Assembly (NCBI RefSeq): GCF_963169125.1
Contig: NC_084802.1
Location: 24,827,607-24,891,606, forward strand
Direction of reading: 5' to 3'
DNA: 64,000 bases
Source of the DNA: Humulus lupulus
Taxonomy: Eukaryota; Streptophyta; Magnoliopsida; Rosales; Cannabaceae
This document shows, in pieces, positions 12,001 to 23,340 of the stretch. The notes beneath the pieces were generated by a model. The model was not told where the DNA came from, did no database searches, and worked only from the letters and a program-made list of their open reading frames with translations. The translations under genes and the position numbers were made by a program. The stretch's first letter is position 1, and each line of letters begins with the position of its first letter.

Positions 12001-12697
12001 GCCTTTTTCCTCTCTTTTTTCTCCTCCTTCTTCTCTTTCTCTCTCTAAGCCGCTCACTCTCTCTCCTTCTCTCACTAGGCCGATGACACCAAGAGCATAA
12101 TGCTCTCTTCTCTTTTCTTTCCTTCCTTCCTTTTTATCTAACCTAGCCACACTTTTTCTAATGGGAATGGGTAAGTTTCCTCTTTATAATTTTCCATTAA
12201 TTTTGTTTATTCTAATTTCTTAAATAAAGGGGTTTTTCAATTAAACTAAAAGAAGAAAATACCAATTTATCTAGCCATCATCAATTTGCATCATCAAATT
12301 GCCACATAAAATAGGAAAATAATTCCTTCCCTTTCCCACTATGCCACACACCCATATCCCTTTCTCTCTTCTTTATTTTATTTTTTTCTTTTTTAATTAA
12401 ATAAAATAATTTCATTAAAAGGAATTAAAGGTGTGTAGAATATTTCTACTGCATGTACACAATACAACTACGCACATGCACACACTTAATTTCTAAGGTG
12501 CATCACTACTTACCATGCACCTTAGTACATTCAATCAAAGTTCATTTTATTCACAAAATAAATTAAAATATAAATAAAACAATCAACAATTAAAGAAAAA
12601 CAATTTCTAACAAACAATTATATAAAATAATTCATAACACTTAACAATTAAATAAAACACAAAATTATTAAACTAAAATTATTTTTGGTGCGCTACA
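9031..12697 (-). mobile_element. 5' LTR of element F (3.67 kb, unusually long)
   Basis: The LTR runs from TGTAAAATACCC at 9031 to TGGTGCGCTACA at 12697. The inner edge is proved by the PBS at 9011-9028 and the outer edge by similarity to the solo LTR at 34371-38118, which has a clean TSD. At 3667 bp it is long even for plant Ty3 elements. The LTR is AT-rich and includes CATCAT-rich repeats around 9480-9600 and a pyrimidine-rich tract at about 12005-12075 that lies in the transcribed leader if transcription starts near the TATA-like sequence at about 12184. Small ORFs on either strand (such as 11614-11890) have no recognisable domain. Confidence 0.85.
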
Positions 12698-13135
12698 ATA
12701 TGATCATCGTTTGATGTGTTTGATTAATACTATGAAACGGTGTTTAAACAAGTATTAACAAATCACATCTGGTGCAGCTCTATATATCACTATATATAAA
12801 GTACATTCACTAAAGTGTCCTACTACACTAGTGAGTCGGATCTAGGTCACTTGTATTCATAATACTAACAAATCGTACTAGCAGTAATTAATCTAAAGTT
12901 TCCATAACTTTATTTTACTGTGAATTATTTTAAGTTTATTATCTTAATCTCGATCCTCTCATACCAATATGAGATTAAGATCACATAGATAAACTTTAGA
13001 ATTTTCTGATATTTACTTAATATTATCAACATAATATTGGACATAGTATATATATATATAATAATTCAATTCAATTATTTATTTCATTTAAAACATTTGT
13101 AAACTACAATTGCTTTAAGGGCACTATTCCCAACA
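12698..13135 (-). mobile_element. Partial 3' LTR of decayed copia K
   Basis: On the minus strand the LTR starts TGTTGGGAATAGTGCCC at 13135, directly after a polypurine-type sequence GGGCAAGTGGCAGAT, the standard Ty1/copia 3' junction. It is cut at 12697/12698 by element F, so only about 440 bp remain here; the other part lies beyond F to the left of the window. Confidence 0.75.
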
Positions 13136-14663
13136 ATCTGCCACTTGCCCTAAAGAAAATTGAGGCATCTCTCTCAATGTGTCAATCACATTATTCTGAA
13201 CGAATTTGTCTAACAAAGTCTTTCTTATCTGTTTTGTAAGAAGCTATTTTTGAAACTATCTTCAAGATCATTACATCAATTATGTAAAATTGTCTTGAAT
13301 TAAATGATACTTCATTTCATGTGCTTTACCCTCTCATGATTTCTACTTCTTCTATAATAGTTGTATCTCCATTGCTTTTGCAATGAGATACTAGTAGTTT
13401 ATTCAAGTTTGAAACCCTTTCTAGAACGACAAAGAACTCAACTAAATTAAATAGCCTATTTAACTGCTCGTAGCTATTACATTTCAGCTTCTATGGCGAA
13501 ACATATAAATTTGAAATGTCCACTACATTTCAAGGTTAATGTGTTTCCTCGACAGTTATGGAAGCTAATTCTAAGAGTAATCTTTGAAGATTTCTATCTG
13601 GTTTAAAATCAATTCATCTTTTGGGATTTTAGGTCACTTCCTAAATGCACAAACGTATAATCTCCATTATATTCAAAATACTAAAAATTAAGTCCTTATA
13701 ACTATTCAATGACTCAATCCATCATTGGATTGACAACTGCTGACTATTCCCACCGTTTAACAAATGTTAATTAAAAAACATAACATTTGATACATTAAAC
13801 AGTCCATCACTGAGTTGTAGGAATACTGTCTCATGTCCTTCTTTTCTAGTAAAAGAATAAATGGACAATATTATTTAGATAACACATCCTCCTAACCAGG
13901 AAGGCAAAAAGTCTTTCTTGGATATTTGTAAACTAAAGTATATAAGCTTTTTATCTATATAAGTCGCTTGAGACAGCGCCAAAAAATTGTTCTTTCAATC
14001 TCTATAGACTTGAATGTATAGAACATTCTTGGCTTTTCTAAATCTAATATATATAAATGTTCAGGCAACCATTTCTTTTCTATTGATAATTTCTCTACAT
14101 CTTTCCCAATGATCAGAATGTTATCAATATTAAGAATAAGAATCACTACATAATCTTTTTGGTCGAGATCTTCAAACGATTTTTTCATGTCAGCCATTCA
14201 GTAAAGACTTCTTAGACATTCATTTAAATTAATTTCATAATCCATGCATAAAGAAATGGATAAGAGTATGTAAACAGATTTAAGTTTGGTTACAGTAGAA
14301 GATATTTATTCGAGTAATAAATTCTTCTTTCTATTTATATTCTTAGGCTATTAACTTTACTTTGAAAAGGTTGTACTTTCCTCTGTTCTCATCTTCATCT
14401 TGAATATCCTATTTCAAAATGAAGTTTAATGAACTTTAGTTGGATGTTCAAGGATTTAGATGTCATAGAATTCCAAATTCCATTTCTAGATTCATGGTGT
14501 TCAACCATTGTTTTCTGTAAAAACCCTTTTCATTTCATACTAGCATGTGAATGAAATATAGTTAAACTGTGTTACACACAACTAACAAAACTTTATGTTT
14601 GTAACGAAGTAGTTACTAACTAACGCTCCCACTACGATAATGCTTTACAGAATTTGTGATATT
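13136..14663 (-). pseudogene. Decayed Ty1/copia pol of element K (RT and RNase H remnants)
   Basis: The minus strand shows a reverse transcriptase remnant at 13955-14197, where YVVILILNIDNILIIGK corresponds to the copia YxDD block; the second Asp of that block is Asn, so the site is dead. Further toward the LTR a degraded end of RNase H is visible near 13300, with HEMKYHLIQDNF matching the copia KHIE.KYHFIR motif. Stops and indels are frequent. The region from 14200 to 14663 holds no clear domain and is presumed to be more of the same pol. The copy is interrupted at 14664 by a solo LTR. Confidence 0.65.
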
Positions 14664-14668
14664 CTTTG

Positions 14669-15855
14669 TGTTGACGGTGAGAACTCGTCAACTAAGTTAG
14701 GTCGGAAAGAATTGCAAGACAAAGATTATCACTAGTAAAGCCTTAGAAATTTAAATATCAACTCTAAGAATAATTGCAGAAGAAAAATGGTGAAAACTGT
14801 TTGTATTCAATAAGGTGCTCTTGCTACAGTAAATTTTCCAACCCCCTTCCATGTGGAATTGGGGTTTATTATATAGTAGGCTCTAATGGCCCCTGATACA
14901 ATGTGGTCCAGGGGACCAAGAAGTACATAGGTACACTGTCTAGAGAGTGGTTTCAGAGGTTATGGTCTTGCAACCAGTACAGGGACAGGTGCCAGGAGGA
15001 TGTCTCCACCACTTGTCCGTACCAATGTCAGAGGAGTGGTGCAGGTGGTAGTGGTGTTGACTCTGACATCAGATTGGGAGTATGCAGGCCATGTCCTTTC
15101 TTCTAGTGCTCCCACTACCTGATTAGCATGAGTGCCATGGTCAGACGTACGAGACCTTAGAACCCGTACCCCGTACGAGATTGTACCATCATGACCCTTC
15201 AGAATCATACTTGGACCTTCCCTTCTAGACGGTGGGGTTTCCATAGGTCTCCATGGGAGATGCCATCTCGAGATGAAGGGTACGGGATGCTCTCTCGCGA
15301 GGCCCCCATGGCACGGCAGTGGCGAGGCGAGACATGGCCATGCCTCGTGAGGCCTTTGGAGGCGTAGCTCCGGAGGTGCTTAGGTGAATGAGACGCGAGG
15401 CGAGTGCTTGACGCGTGAGGTGGAGGTGGCCTCGCGAGGCAGAGGTGGCCTCGCCTGATGCTGGGCGCGCACGAGATGCTGGGCCTCGGTTGGTGCTGGC
15501 ATGCGCGAGGCGGAGGTTGCCTCGCCTGATGCTGGGCGCGCGCAAGGCGGAGGTGGCCTTGCCTAATGCTGGGTGTGCGAGGTGGAGGTGGCCTCGCGAG
15601 GCGCTGGGCCTCGCCTGACGCTGGCACGCGCGAGGCGGGGGTGGCCTTGCGAGATGCTGGGCGGCCCCGCCTGATGCTGACACGCGACGGGGAAAGGGCC
15701 TCGCGAGGCGCTTAGGGGCACGAGGCCATCTGGGCTGCCGCATGAGAGGCAATGGTGGCTCGGGGTCGCCCCAACTCAGCCATATTTTTGGATGTTTATG
15801 TGACTTGAGCATACACTTTGAGTCTTTTAAGGGGGTGGAATATTGAGCATCCACA
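14669..15855. mobile_element. Solo LTR with a GC-rich repetitive core
   Basis: The 1187-bp sequence starts TGTTGACGGTG and ends GAGCATCCACA, and is flanked by the 5-bp duplication CTTTG at 14664-14668 and 15856-15860. No other copy of this family occurs in the window, so its superfamily is unknown. The first 600 bp are of ordinary composition; the rest contains a block of extremely GC-rich repeats (15260-15740). ORFs over that block on both strands (15205-15854) encode Ala/Arg/Pro/His-rich low-complexity peptides and are produced by the composition, not by selection. Confidence 0.75.
15400..15735. repeat. CpG-rich imperfect tandem repeats
   Basis: Variants of GCGAGGCGGAGGTGGCCTCG and CCTGATGCTGGGCGCGC recur about six times in units of uneven length (roughly 35-60 bp). 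Composition contrasts strongly with the AT-rich surroundings and CpG is retained, although the window is otherwise depleted in GC. Several units have C-to-T or G-to-A changes, for example CCTAATGCTGGGTGTGC, which suggests deamination at some methylated CpGs. Confidence 0.8.
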
Positions 15856-15949
15856 CTTTGGTTTTATCATTGTTAATTATCAGTAACTTGATTACTTGAC
15901 TTGCAGTCATTATTTCTAGTACAAGTTAACTAGAAAAATATAGTGATTA

Positions 15950-16667
15950 TGTTACACCCAAATTTCGAGAATAAAATAAATAGCCTAAAAATGTAGGCTC
16001 GAAAAAGTTAAACTCGTATCTACTAATGTTAGGAGTACACTTATATGAATTTTCATGTGGCTCTAGATCTGTTATTAGCGCTCAAGCATGAGTCGCATTG
16101 TTCGAGCCTGAGTTGTAGGCTCGAAGACACCAACCTTCTCCAAGGAACGTATCGACCAAATTACTGGATGTGGGGGAGGTTATAACTAGAACAATGAGAT
16201 TGAAGCTTGGCTAGTCTTGAAAGTGCGCCAGCACAAGGAACGAGCTCAATGATGCATTTGGCACGCAGAGAGGCTGTTAGGAAATCCCTATTTCATAGGG
16301 ATTCATTATTATCATATATTAAATCCCCATTCTCATGGGATATTATGTAATAAACGCATTTACAGTATTTATTTCAAATTTATTTGATTGATTGTAACGT
16401 CCCTGAATCAGAGGAAGATATTCTTATAACTAGGTCTATAAATAGCCTGGAGTATTTCATTTGTATGGATGCACAAAATTGTACTGAGAATACTCTGCTA
16501 GATTGCTTTCTGAAAAAGCTTTAAGAGAGTATCAAGATCAATAATATTGACTTGTGGACTAGGAAGACTTTAACTGTTGAACCACGTAAAAAGCTCTTGT
16601 GTTCTTCTATTTTTTCTGAAATATTATTTAGTGCTATTCATAATTAATTTGATGAAAAATGGCATCA
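15950..16667 (+). mobile_element. 5' LTR of the Tat-like element
   Basis: The LTR starts TGTTACACCCAAATTTCG at 15950 and ends GGCATCA at about 16667, just before the PBS. It contains a good TATA box, CTATAAATAG, at 16436-16445, placing U3 at about 490 bp. The 3' end is assigned from the PBS position, because the second LTR is not in the window, so it may be off by a few bases. The 89 bases before it (15861-15949) hold nothing I recognise. Confidence 0.65.
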
Positions 16668-16673
16668 ATAGTT

Positions 16674-16692
16674 TGGTGCTTTCATTGAGAGC
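16674..16692 (+). other. Candidate primer-binding site of the Tat-like element
   Basis: The sequence TGGTGCTTTCATTGAGAGC begins with TGG, as needed for the CCA end of a tRNA, and lies a few bases after the LTR and about 160 bp before the first gag Met. It is not the initiator tRNA-Met type used by elements A, F and I. I cannot name the tRNA without a search. Confidence 0.6.
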
Positions 16693-16850
16693 ATTAAGCA
16701 AATCTCCGTATTGTTTAATAAAAAACCTCTTGCATAGCATCAATGGCTGCCACAAACATTCCAAGAAATAGTGGGTGCCCATTGCCCCAAATCCCTAAGG
16801 AATAAACTCCTCAGACTAAGAATTACCCACGAAGGCCTGGGAAGTAGCCC

Positions 16851-18960
16851 ATGACAGATCAGGGCCCGGATGAAGGAAGTGCATCATCCGACAGCAAAGG
16901 GCCACCTGCTCCAACTTTTAGGCTCGGCGAGGATTTATATTATCATCTTGAGAGATATGTGCCCATTGTAGAACTTGAGAATCGCCAACTGCGCCAACAG
17001 TTGGCCGAAGCCACACGGCGTAATGATGAATTGGTCAGGTAGGCCGCGGAGGCTCAGGCACCTCCTCGAAGGACCAGAGGGCATCCTCGCGAGAGTACGA
17101 CTACAATAATGGCCGAACAAAGGGCCTACCAGACCCAGCCAAGGCCCATGGCAAACACCGACAATGATCACCCTGGGAGGACTACTCAAACTACTACAGC
17201 TGGTAATCCTACGGTGAGTGTAACTGCAGGAATAGGGAATAATCGAGCTCCCTCAGTAGCTCAGAACATTAACCCTTAGCCTGTCAAGAATAACTCAGAG
17301 CTAGTCTGGGTCAATTTTGGACCTTTCAGGCCCAACAAAGGAAGCCCCCCACTGTCGTCTATAAGGCATCATTCGTGTCCAATAAGGCACCCATCTCTAG
17401 TTTGAGAGGTACCCCAGGCGGCTCCTAATAGGAAACGGACAGGGGACCGGACACCTCAACGACCTTCTCGGAGTGGCAGCCAAGACAGGAGTCGCAGAGC
17501 TCAACCCGAACACAAGGGCAAGCGAGAGGATCCCCGATGACATAGGTCATCCCAGCTACTAGGAAGTCACTTGTCGAGGTCATAAACAACCTGGAACGAG
17601 AGGTCTAGTGGAAGATCCACCTCGCAACTATCGAGCCCCACAACCAGAGAGAAATATTATTTTCATTAGTGGAAGTCTGAACCTCAGTAGGTCGGTGAGT
17701 GTATATAATGCCAAACCCAAGAATATTGGGAATTGCGAGAACAACAACCCTGACCATCGAGATCATTTGAATCAAAACCTGGGGCAGGCTAACCCTTCAA
17801 ACCCAGAGTTACGGGCACATCTGAATAGTTGAAAAGAGCCCATGCAGCCAATATATGGGAATCAGTATAACCTTGTATTGGGTAGGGAGCTGGAGTTTTC
17901 ACAAACAATAGCTAGCTACCCCAAGCGCAAGCTCAACCTCCGGTGGACTTGGTCCAAGAAAGAATTAACCAACTTGAAAGAGCATTCCGACTCCTTCAAG
18001 ATGAAAGGAATAAAGACAAGGCAGCCAACTCCGATAAGGAGCTCGAGCCTTTTGCTCTGGACATATTGAATACTCTGTTCCCTTACGGATTCAAGATACC
18101 CCACGTAGCACCTTTTGATGAGAATTCAGACCCATACAACCATCTGAGCACGTTTAACATAATCATGCGCGCTAGTAACATCAGTTACGAGCTCAGGTAC
18201 ATGCTATTTCCAACCACATTGACAGTACTAGCAAAAAATTGGTTTGATAAGTTCTGAAGGCGTTCGATCTCGTCTTGGGAACAATTAGCAAAAGAGTTCA
18301 AGAAACAATTCAAGGCCATGGTTGGCGTCAGACCCAAAGCCTCGGCCTTGACTAATGTTAAACAACAGCTAGGAGAGTCATTAAAAAACTACCTGGAGAG
18401 GTTTAACATTGAGGTGGCACGAGCCCGTAATGTTGATGACAGTGGTCATCTTATGGAAGTACAAGTTGGGATGTTGCCAGGAAGTTCACTTTGGGTTGAT
18501 ATGCAAAGGAAACTGATAAGGACAATAACCAAGTTCAATAAAAGGGCTCAGAGATTCGTCAATGTATAGGAGGCGAGGTCAGCATTAAAACTGACCCCTC
18601 GGCCTATTATAACTACAACGACGAATGTTAACTCAACTTCGACCTCGGCTACCCCCTCAATGTCTAGACCCCCAGCAGACAACCCTTCAAAGAGAAAGAA
18701 AAATGAAGGGAATAACTCAGAGGCAGACGAGGGGAAAAATAAGGAAGGAGACAAATATTTCTCCATTTACACGGTTTACATCCAGCTTACTGAAACTCGA
18801 GAAAACATTTTTATTGCAAATGAAAATCAGGTCCCATTTAGACGATCTAACCCAATGCGAAATAAAAAATAAAAAAGAGACACCAATAAGTAATGCAGAT
18901 TCCATAGGGACATCGGGCATAACATCGACGAATGCTGACAACTAAATGATGAGATCGAAG
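16851..18960 (+). pseudogene. gag: Tat-like gag, many stops
   Basis: An N-terminal segment (16851-17042) with a short Leu/Gln-rich helix containing ELENRQLRQQLAEATRRN is followed by a low-complexity, Arg/Ser-rich stretch. The conserved capsid part is at about 17943-18570, with DPYNHLSTFN, LTVLAKNWFDKF, QLAKEFKKQF and QLGESLKNYLERFN, a pattern common in plant Ty3 gag. It is split by stops at 18257 and 18569. The C-terminal piece at 18660-18950 keeps CRFHRDIGHNIDEC, a gag Cys/His motif typical of this lineage, with stop codons around it. No intact product can be made. Confidence 0.75.
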
Positions 18961-19259
18961 GTCTAATCTCGAGAGGGTATTTTGGACAATATATAAAAAA
19001 CTGAAATCTACCTCAAGCATCGGCTGGACAGAGGGCAGCTCCTACGCAACCTTCCCAGCATAATACAACCTCGCGAGCAAGGGAGGATGATCGACCTCCC
19101 CCAATAGATGGGGAGGAAGTGGTAACAATTTAAGGAGGACCACACCTCATTGGGTCGGGTAGAAATGCCAAGAAAAGATATGTTAATGAGCTCAAGATAG
19201 GGAACGAATCTCTCTACGAACTTGAACCGTGAGCTATAAAACAACAAAGGGCTGAAACT

Positions 19260-20085
19260 CAACCCATTACTTTTACAGAAGAGGAGGCATCTCACATTCA
19301 GTTTCCCCACAACGACCCTCTGGTCATCACACTCCAGCTTGCCAACTAAAGGGTGCACCGAGTCCTGATAGATAACGGGAGCTCGGTTAACATCCTTTAT
19401 AAGGCCACTTTAGAAAAGACGGGACTCACGCTTTGAGATTTGAAAGCCTGTGCAACAACGTTGTATGGATTTTTAGGAGAAGGAATAGCCAACACAGGAT
19501 CCATCTAGCTCCCGGTAAACTTGGGAGACTATCCAGTCTCAATGACCATGATGATGGAGTTTATAGTGGTGGACACCCCATCTGCCTACAACGTACTGCT
19601 CAGGAGACCAGCCGTGATTACGCTGGTGGCAGTGTCGTCCGTCAGGCATTTGGCCATCAAGTTCCCGATGTCTAGTGGCATTGGGATGCTAAAGGGATAC
19701 CAGGTCACTGAACAAGAATGTTATAGCATTTCCATGATAGGGATGAACAAAAAAAGTGCACAGGCACTTGTTGTTTTCTTGGAAATAAGTGGGTCTATCT
19801 TCAAAATCGAATAAGAAATTGACCTTAGAGTGGAAGAGGATAGGGTCGATCTCAGACCAATAGTGGAACTCGAGGATGTAGAGCTCGATGAAAAGGATAC
19901 CACTAGGATGGTAAAATAGGGAAGAACCTTTCCAAGGATGAGAGAGAGCAATTAATTCACTTCCTGAGGGAAAATCAAGATCTGTTTGCATGGTCGCACT
20001 CGGACATGGTTGGGATCAGCCCAAACATCATAAGCCATGCACTCAATATAGACAAAAGCTTCCCTCCAAAACAACAAAGCAAAAG
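19260..20085 (+). pseudogene. Tat-like protease and pre-RT region
   Basis: The frame around 19350-19440 reads VHRVLIDNGSSVNILY, the aspartic protease signature in its DxGS variant typical of Tat elements. It is followed by TPSAYNVLLRRP, corresponding to the conserved post-protease segment. Stops are frequent (for example before RVHRV and after LTL). The region leads directly into the first copy of the duplicated RT block. Confidence 0.7.
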
Positions 20086-21460
20086 GTCCTGGACGATGAT
20101 AGGAAGAAAGCCCTGAAATAAGAGGTCAAAAGGCTGAAGGCAAATCGGTTTATCCAGGACATTGTCTACCCTTATTCGATAGCCAATCATGTGTTGGTTC
20201 TGAAGCCCAATGGAAAGTGGCGAACTTGCATTGATTATTCAGACCACAATAAGGCCTGTCCAAAGGATTGCTTTCCCTTGCCTCGAATCGATCAGCTCGT
20301 AGATGCCATTGCAGGTCACGACATCATGTCGTTCATGGATGCATACTCTGGATATAACCAGATAGCCATGCATGCACCTGACCAAGAACATATGTGTTTC
20401 ATGACCGATAAAGGCTTGTATTGCTACAACATAATACCTTTCAAGCTCAAGAACGCAGGAGCCACATACCAAATATTGGTGAATAGGATGTTTGTCGAAA
20501 TAACATGGAGGCTTCTGTGAAAGATATGCTAGTCAAATCCAAGCATAACTACAACCATGTGGAGGGCCACGTTGAATGCTTCGCTGTGCTCCAAAAGTAC
20601 AATATGAGACTTAACCCACAGAAATGTTCATTCAGAATATCCTCCGGAAAGTTTCTCGCATTCATAGTGAATGCTCGGGGCATAAAGGCAAACCCCGATA
20701 AGAATAAGGCATTAATCGATATGCCCTAACCTAAAAAACATAAAGATTTCCAGAGCCTAACTGGATGAATGGCGGCACTAAGTAGGTTCATCTCGAAATC
20801 TACATATTGGTGCCTCCAATTCTTTAACCTTTTGAGAGGAGGCCGGAAATTTGAATGGTCGGACGAGTGTGAACTCACGTTTCAGTATCTTAAGAAGCAC
20901 CTTGCCAGGCCACCAGTCTTATCCAAGCCAATTGCAGGGGAGATATTGTACTTATAACTCGCCACAACCAAGCATGCCATCGGCGCAGTACTTGTTGGGA
21001 GGATAAGAAAGTGCAAAAACCTATGTACTATGTTAGTAAGAGGTTACTGGCAGCAGAGTCGAGATATCCGTTAATGGAAAAGCTAGCTTTGTTCCCAAAA
21101 CATGCATCTCGAAAACTTCGACCCTATTTCCAAGCGCATCCTATACATGTCTTGACTGTCAGCTGTTAAGGCAAGTATTATCCAAGCCTGAGGCCTCCGG
21201 GAGATTGTTAAAATGGGCTGTCAAACTTGGACAGTTCAAGATCACCTATCATCCAAGAACAATGATCAAAGGGCAGGCCTTAGTAGATTTCATTGTTGAA
21301 TGTATGGGAATGACCAACGAGGAAGTCATAACCCTAGCCCGTGAGCTTTGGAGACTTTACATTGATAGATCTTCCAATGAGAACGGGTCGGGGCAGGAGT
21401 CATTTTGATCACTTCGACCGGAAATCATTTTCATTTAGCGTTGCAGTTTGGCTTTGAAGT
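20086..21460 (+). pseudogene. Tat-like RT-RNase H block, tandem copy 1
   Basis: The block opens VLDDDRKKAL and contains NGKWRTCIDYSDHNKACPKD (RT), SFMDAYSGYNQIAMH, GLYCYNIIPF and KNAGATYQ. The expected YIDD catalytic box reads SVKD in SVKDMLVKSK. A copy-specific TAA interrupts MPxPKKH near 20728. Stops after SLTG and after ILYL are shared with copy 2. The block ends inside the second RNase H at the direct join to copy 2 (21460/21461). The join follows AAG on both sides. Confidence 0.85.
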
Positions 21461-22844
21461 GTCCTGGACGATGATAGGAAGAAATCCCTTAAAGAAGAGG
21501 TCAAAAGGCTAAAGGCGAATCGGTTTATCCGGGATGCTTTTTGCCCTGATTGGATAGCCAATCTTGTGTTGGTTCTGAAGTCCAATGGAAAGTGGCGAAC
21601 TTGGATTGATTATTCAAACCTCAACAAGGCATGTCCAAAGGAATGCTTTCCCTTGCCTCGAATCGACCAGTTCATAGATGCCACTGTAGGTCATGGCGTC
21701 ACGTCGTTCATGGATGCATACTCTAGATATAAGTAGATAGCCATGCATACACCCGACCAAGAACATATGAGTTTCATGATCGATAAAGGCTTGTATTGCT
21801 ACAACGTAATACCTTTTGGGCTCAAGAATGCAGGAGCCACATACCAAATATTGGTGAATAGGATGTTTGTTGAACAACTAGGATATAACATGGAGGTTTC
21901 TGTGAATGATATGCTAGTCAAATCCAAGCATAACTATAACCATGTGGAGGACCACGTTGAATACTTCGCTGTGCTCCAAAAGTACAATATAAGACTCAAC
22001 CCACAGAAATGTTCATTCAGAATATCCTCCGGAAAGTTTCTCGCATTCATAGTGAATGCTCGGGGCATAGAGGCAAACCCTGATAAGATTAAGGCATTAA
22101 TCGATATGCCCTCACCTAAAAAACATAAAGATGTCCAGAGCCTAACTGGATGAATGGTGGCCCTAAGTAGGTTCATCTCGAAATCTACAGATCGGTGCCT
22201 CCAATTCTTTAACCTTTTGAGAGGAGGCAAGAAATTCGAATGGTCGAATGAGTGTGAACTCACATTTCAGAATCTTAAGAAGCACTTTGTCGGGCCACCA
22301 GTCTTATCCAAGCCATTTACAGGGGAGATATTGTACTTTTAACTCACCACAACCAAGCATGCCATCATCGCAGTACTTGTTTGGGAGGATAAGAAAGTGC
22401 AAAAACCTATGTACTATGTGAGCAAAAGGTTACTGGGGGTAGAGTCAAGATATCCGTTAATGGAAAAGCTAGCTTTGTTCCCAATACATGCATCTTGAAA
22501 GCTTCGACCCTATTTCCAAGCACATCCTATACATGTCTTGACTGTCAGCCGTTAAGGTAAGTATTATCCAAGCTTGAGTCCTCCGGGAGATTGTTAAAAT
22601 GGACTGTCGAACTTGGACAGTTCGAGATCACCTATCATCTAAGAACGATGATCAAAGGGCAAGCCTTAGTAGATTTCATTGTTGAATGTATGGGAATGAC
22701 CAACGAGGAAGTCATAACCCTAGCCTATGAGCTTTGGAGACTTTACGTCGATGGATCTTCCAATGAGAACGGGTCGGGGGTAGGAGTCATTTTGATCACT
22801 CTGACGGGAAATCGTTTTCATTCAACATTGTGATTTGGCTTTGA
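21461..22844 (+). pseudogene. Tat-like RT-RNase H block, tandem copy 2
   Basis: This is a second copy of 20086-21460, offset by 1375 bp, starting with the same GTCCTGGACGATGATAGG. It keeps KSNGKWRTWIDYSNLNKACP, GLYCYNVIPFGLKNAGATYQ and NRMFVEQLGYNMEV. The YIDD position reads SVND. It shares the stop after SLTG and the stop after ILY[LF] with copy 1, and has its own TAG in YSRYK*IAMH near 21737. The frame then continues into the RNase H, so copy 2 is the one joined to the original downstream sequence. Confidence 0.85.
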
Positions 22845-23340
22845 AGCATCAAATAACGAGGCTGAGTACGAAGCACTATTAGCGGGTCTCTGGATAGCCT
22901 CTAAGCTCAAAGCAAAGCCCATTCCCTACTATAGTGATTCCCAATTAGTCATTAACCAGGTCCTAGGTGAATATTAGACTCGTAGCATTAAAATGGCAGC
23001 CTATTTGGAGAAAGTTAAGGCGGCATTCAGGGAGTTTGAGTTCTACGCCATAGAACAAGTTCTACGAGGGAAAAACTCAAATGAGGATGCCCTGGCAAGG
23101 TTCGGCACGACCAAAGAAGCTAACACACTTGATGTGGTGCTAGTTGAATTCTTACCAGTCCCAAGTTATAACTGAGCCCGAAGAAGAAGATGTCAACATG
23201 ATTGACTGACAACCTACATGGATGACCACTATAATTGACTACCTCGAAACCAGAAGTCTCCTAGCAGACCTGAATGAGGCTAGAAAACTTATGTACAAAA
23301 TACCAAGATACTTTTTGCAAGCCCTCAAAATTCAATAACC
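22740..23340 (+). pseudogene. Tat-like C-terminal RNase H (aRH) and truncated linker
   Basis: The domain shows LYVDGSSNENGSG (first Asp), [17 protein letters not shown] (Glu), [16 protein letters not shown] (Asp) and NSNEDALARFGT (last Asp), so the four catalytic positions remain despite two stops (TGA before FGFE and TAG after LGEY). A linker with TTIIDYL and EARKLMYKIPRYFLQ follows, as usually precedes integrase, but the frame ends by 23340. No HHCC or DDE integrase motif was found in the next 700 bp. Confidence 0.75.

Larger units (their letters stand above)
1..12697 (-). mobile_element. Ty3/gypsy element F, 5' portion, interrupted by nested solo LTRs
   Basis: This is a minus-strand LTR retrotransposon reading from a 5' LTR (9031-12697) through PBS, leader, gag and protease, then off the left edge of the window. 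At 56-6464 the coding region is interrupted by a solo LTR. The reading frame of pol resumes cleanly at positions 50 to 1 once the 5-bp target duplication is removed. The 3' half of pol and the 3' LTR lie outside the window. The DSGATHS protease and the single zinc knuckle are typical of Ty3/gypsy chromovirus-like elements; lineage assignment beyond that is inference. The element was inserted into the decayed copia K that begins at 12698. Confidence 0.85.

Noticed and set aside
15205..15854. Long overlapping ORFs (up to 209 codons) rich in Ala, Arg, Pro and His
   Set aside because: They lie on both strands of a GC-rich repeat, where stop codons are rare by composition, and show no domain.
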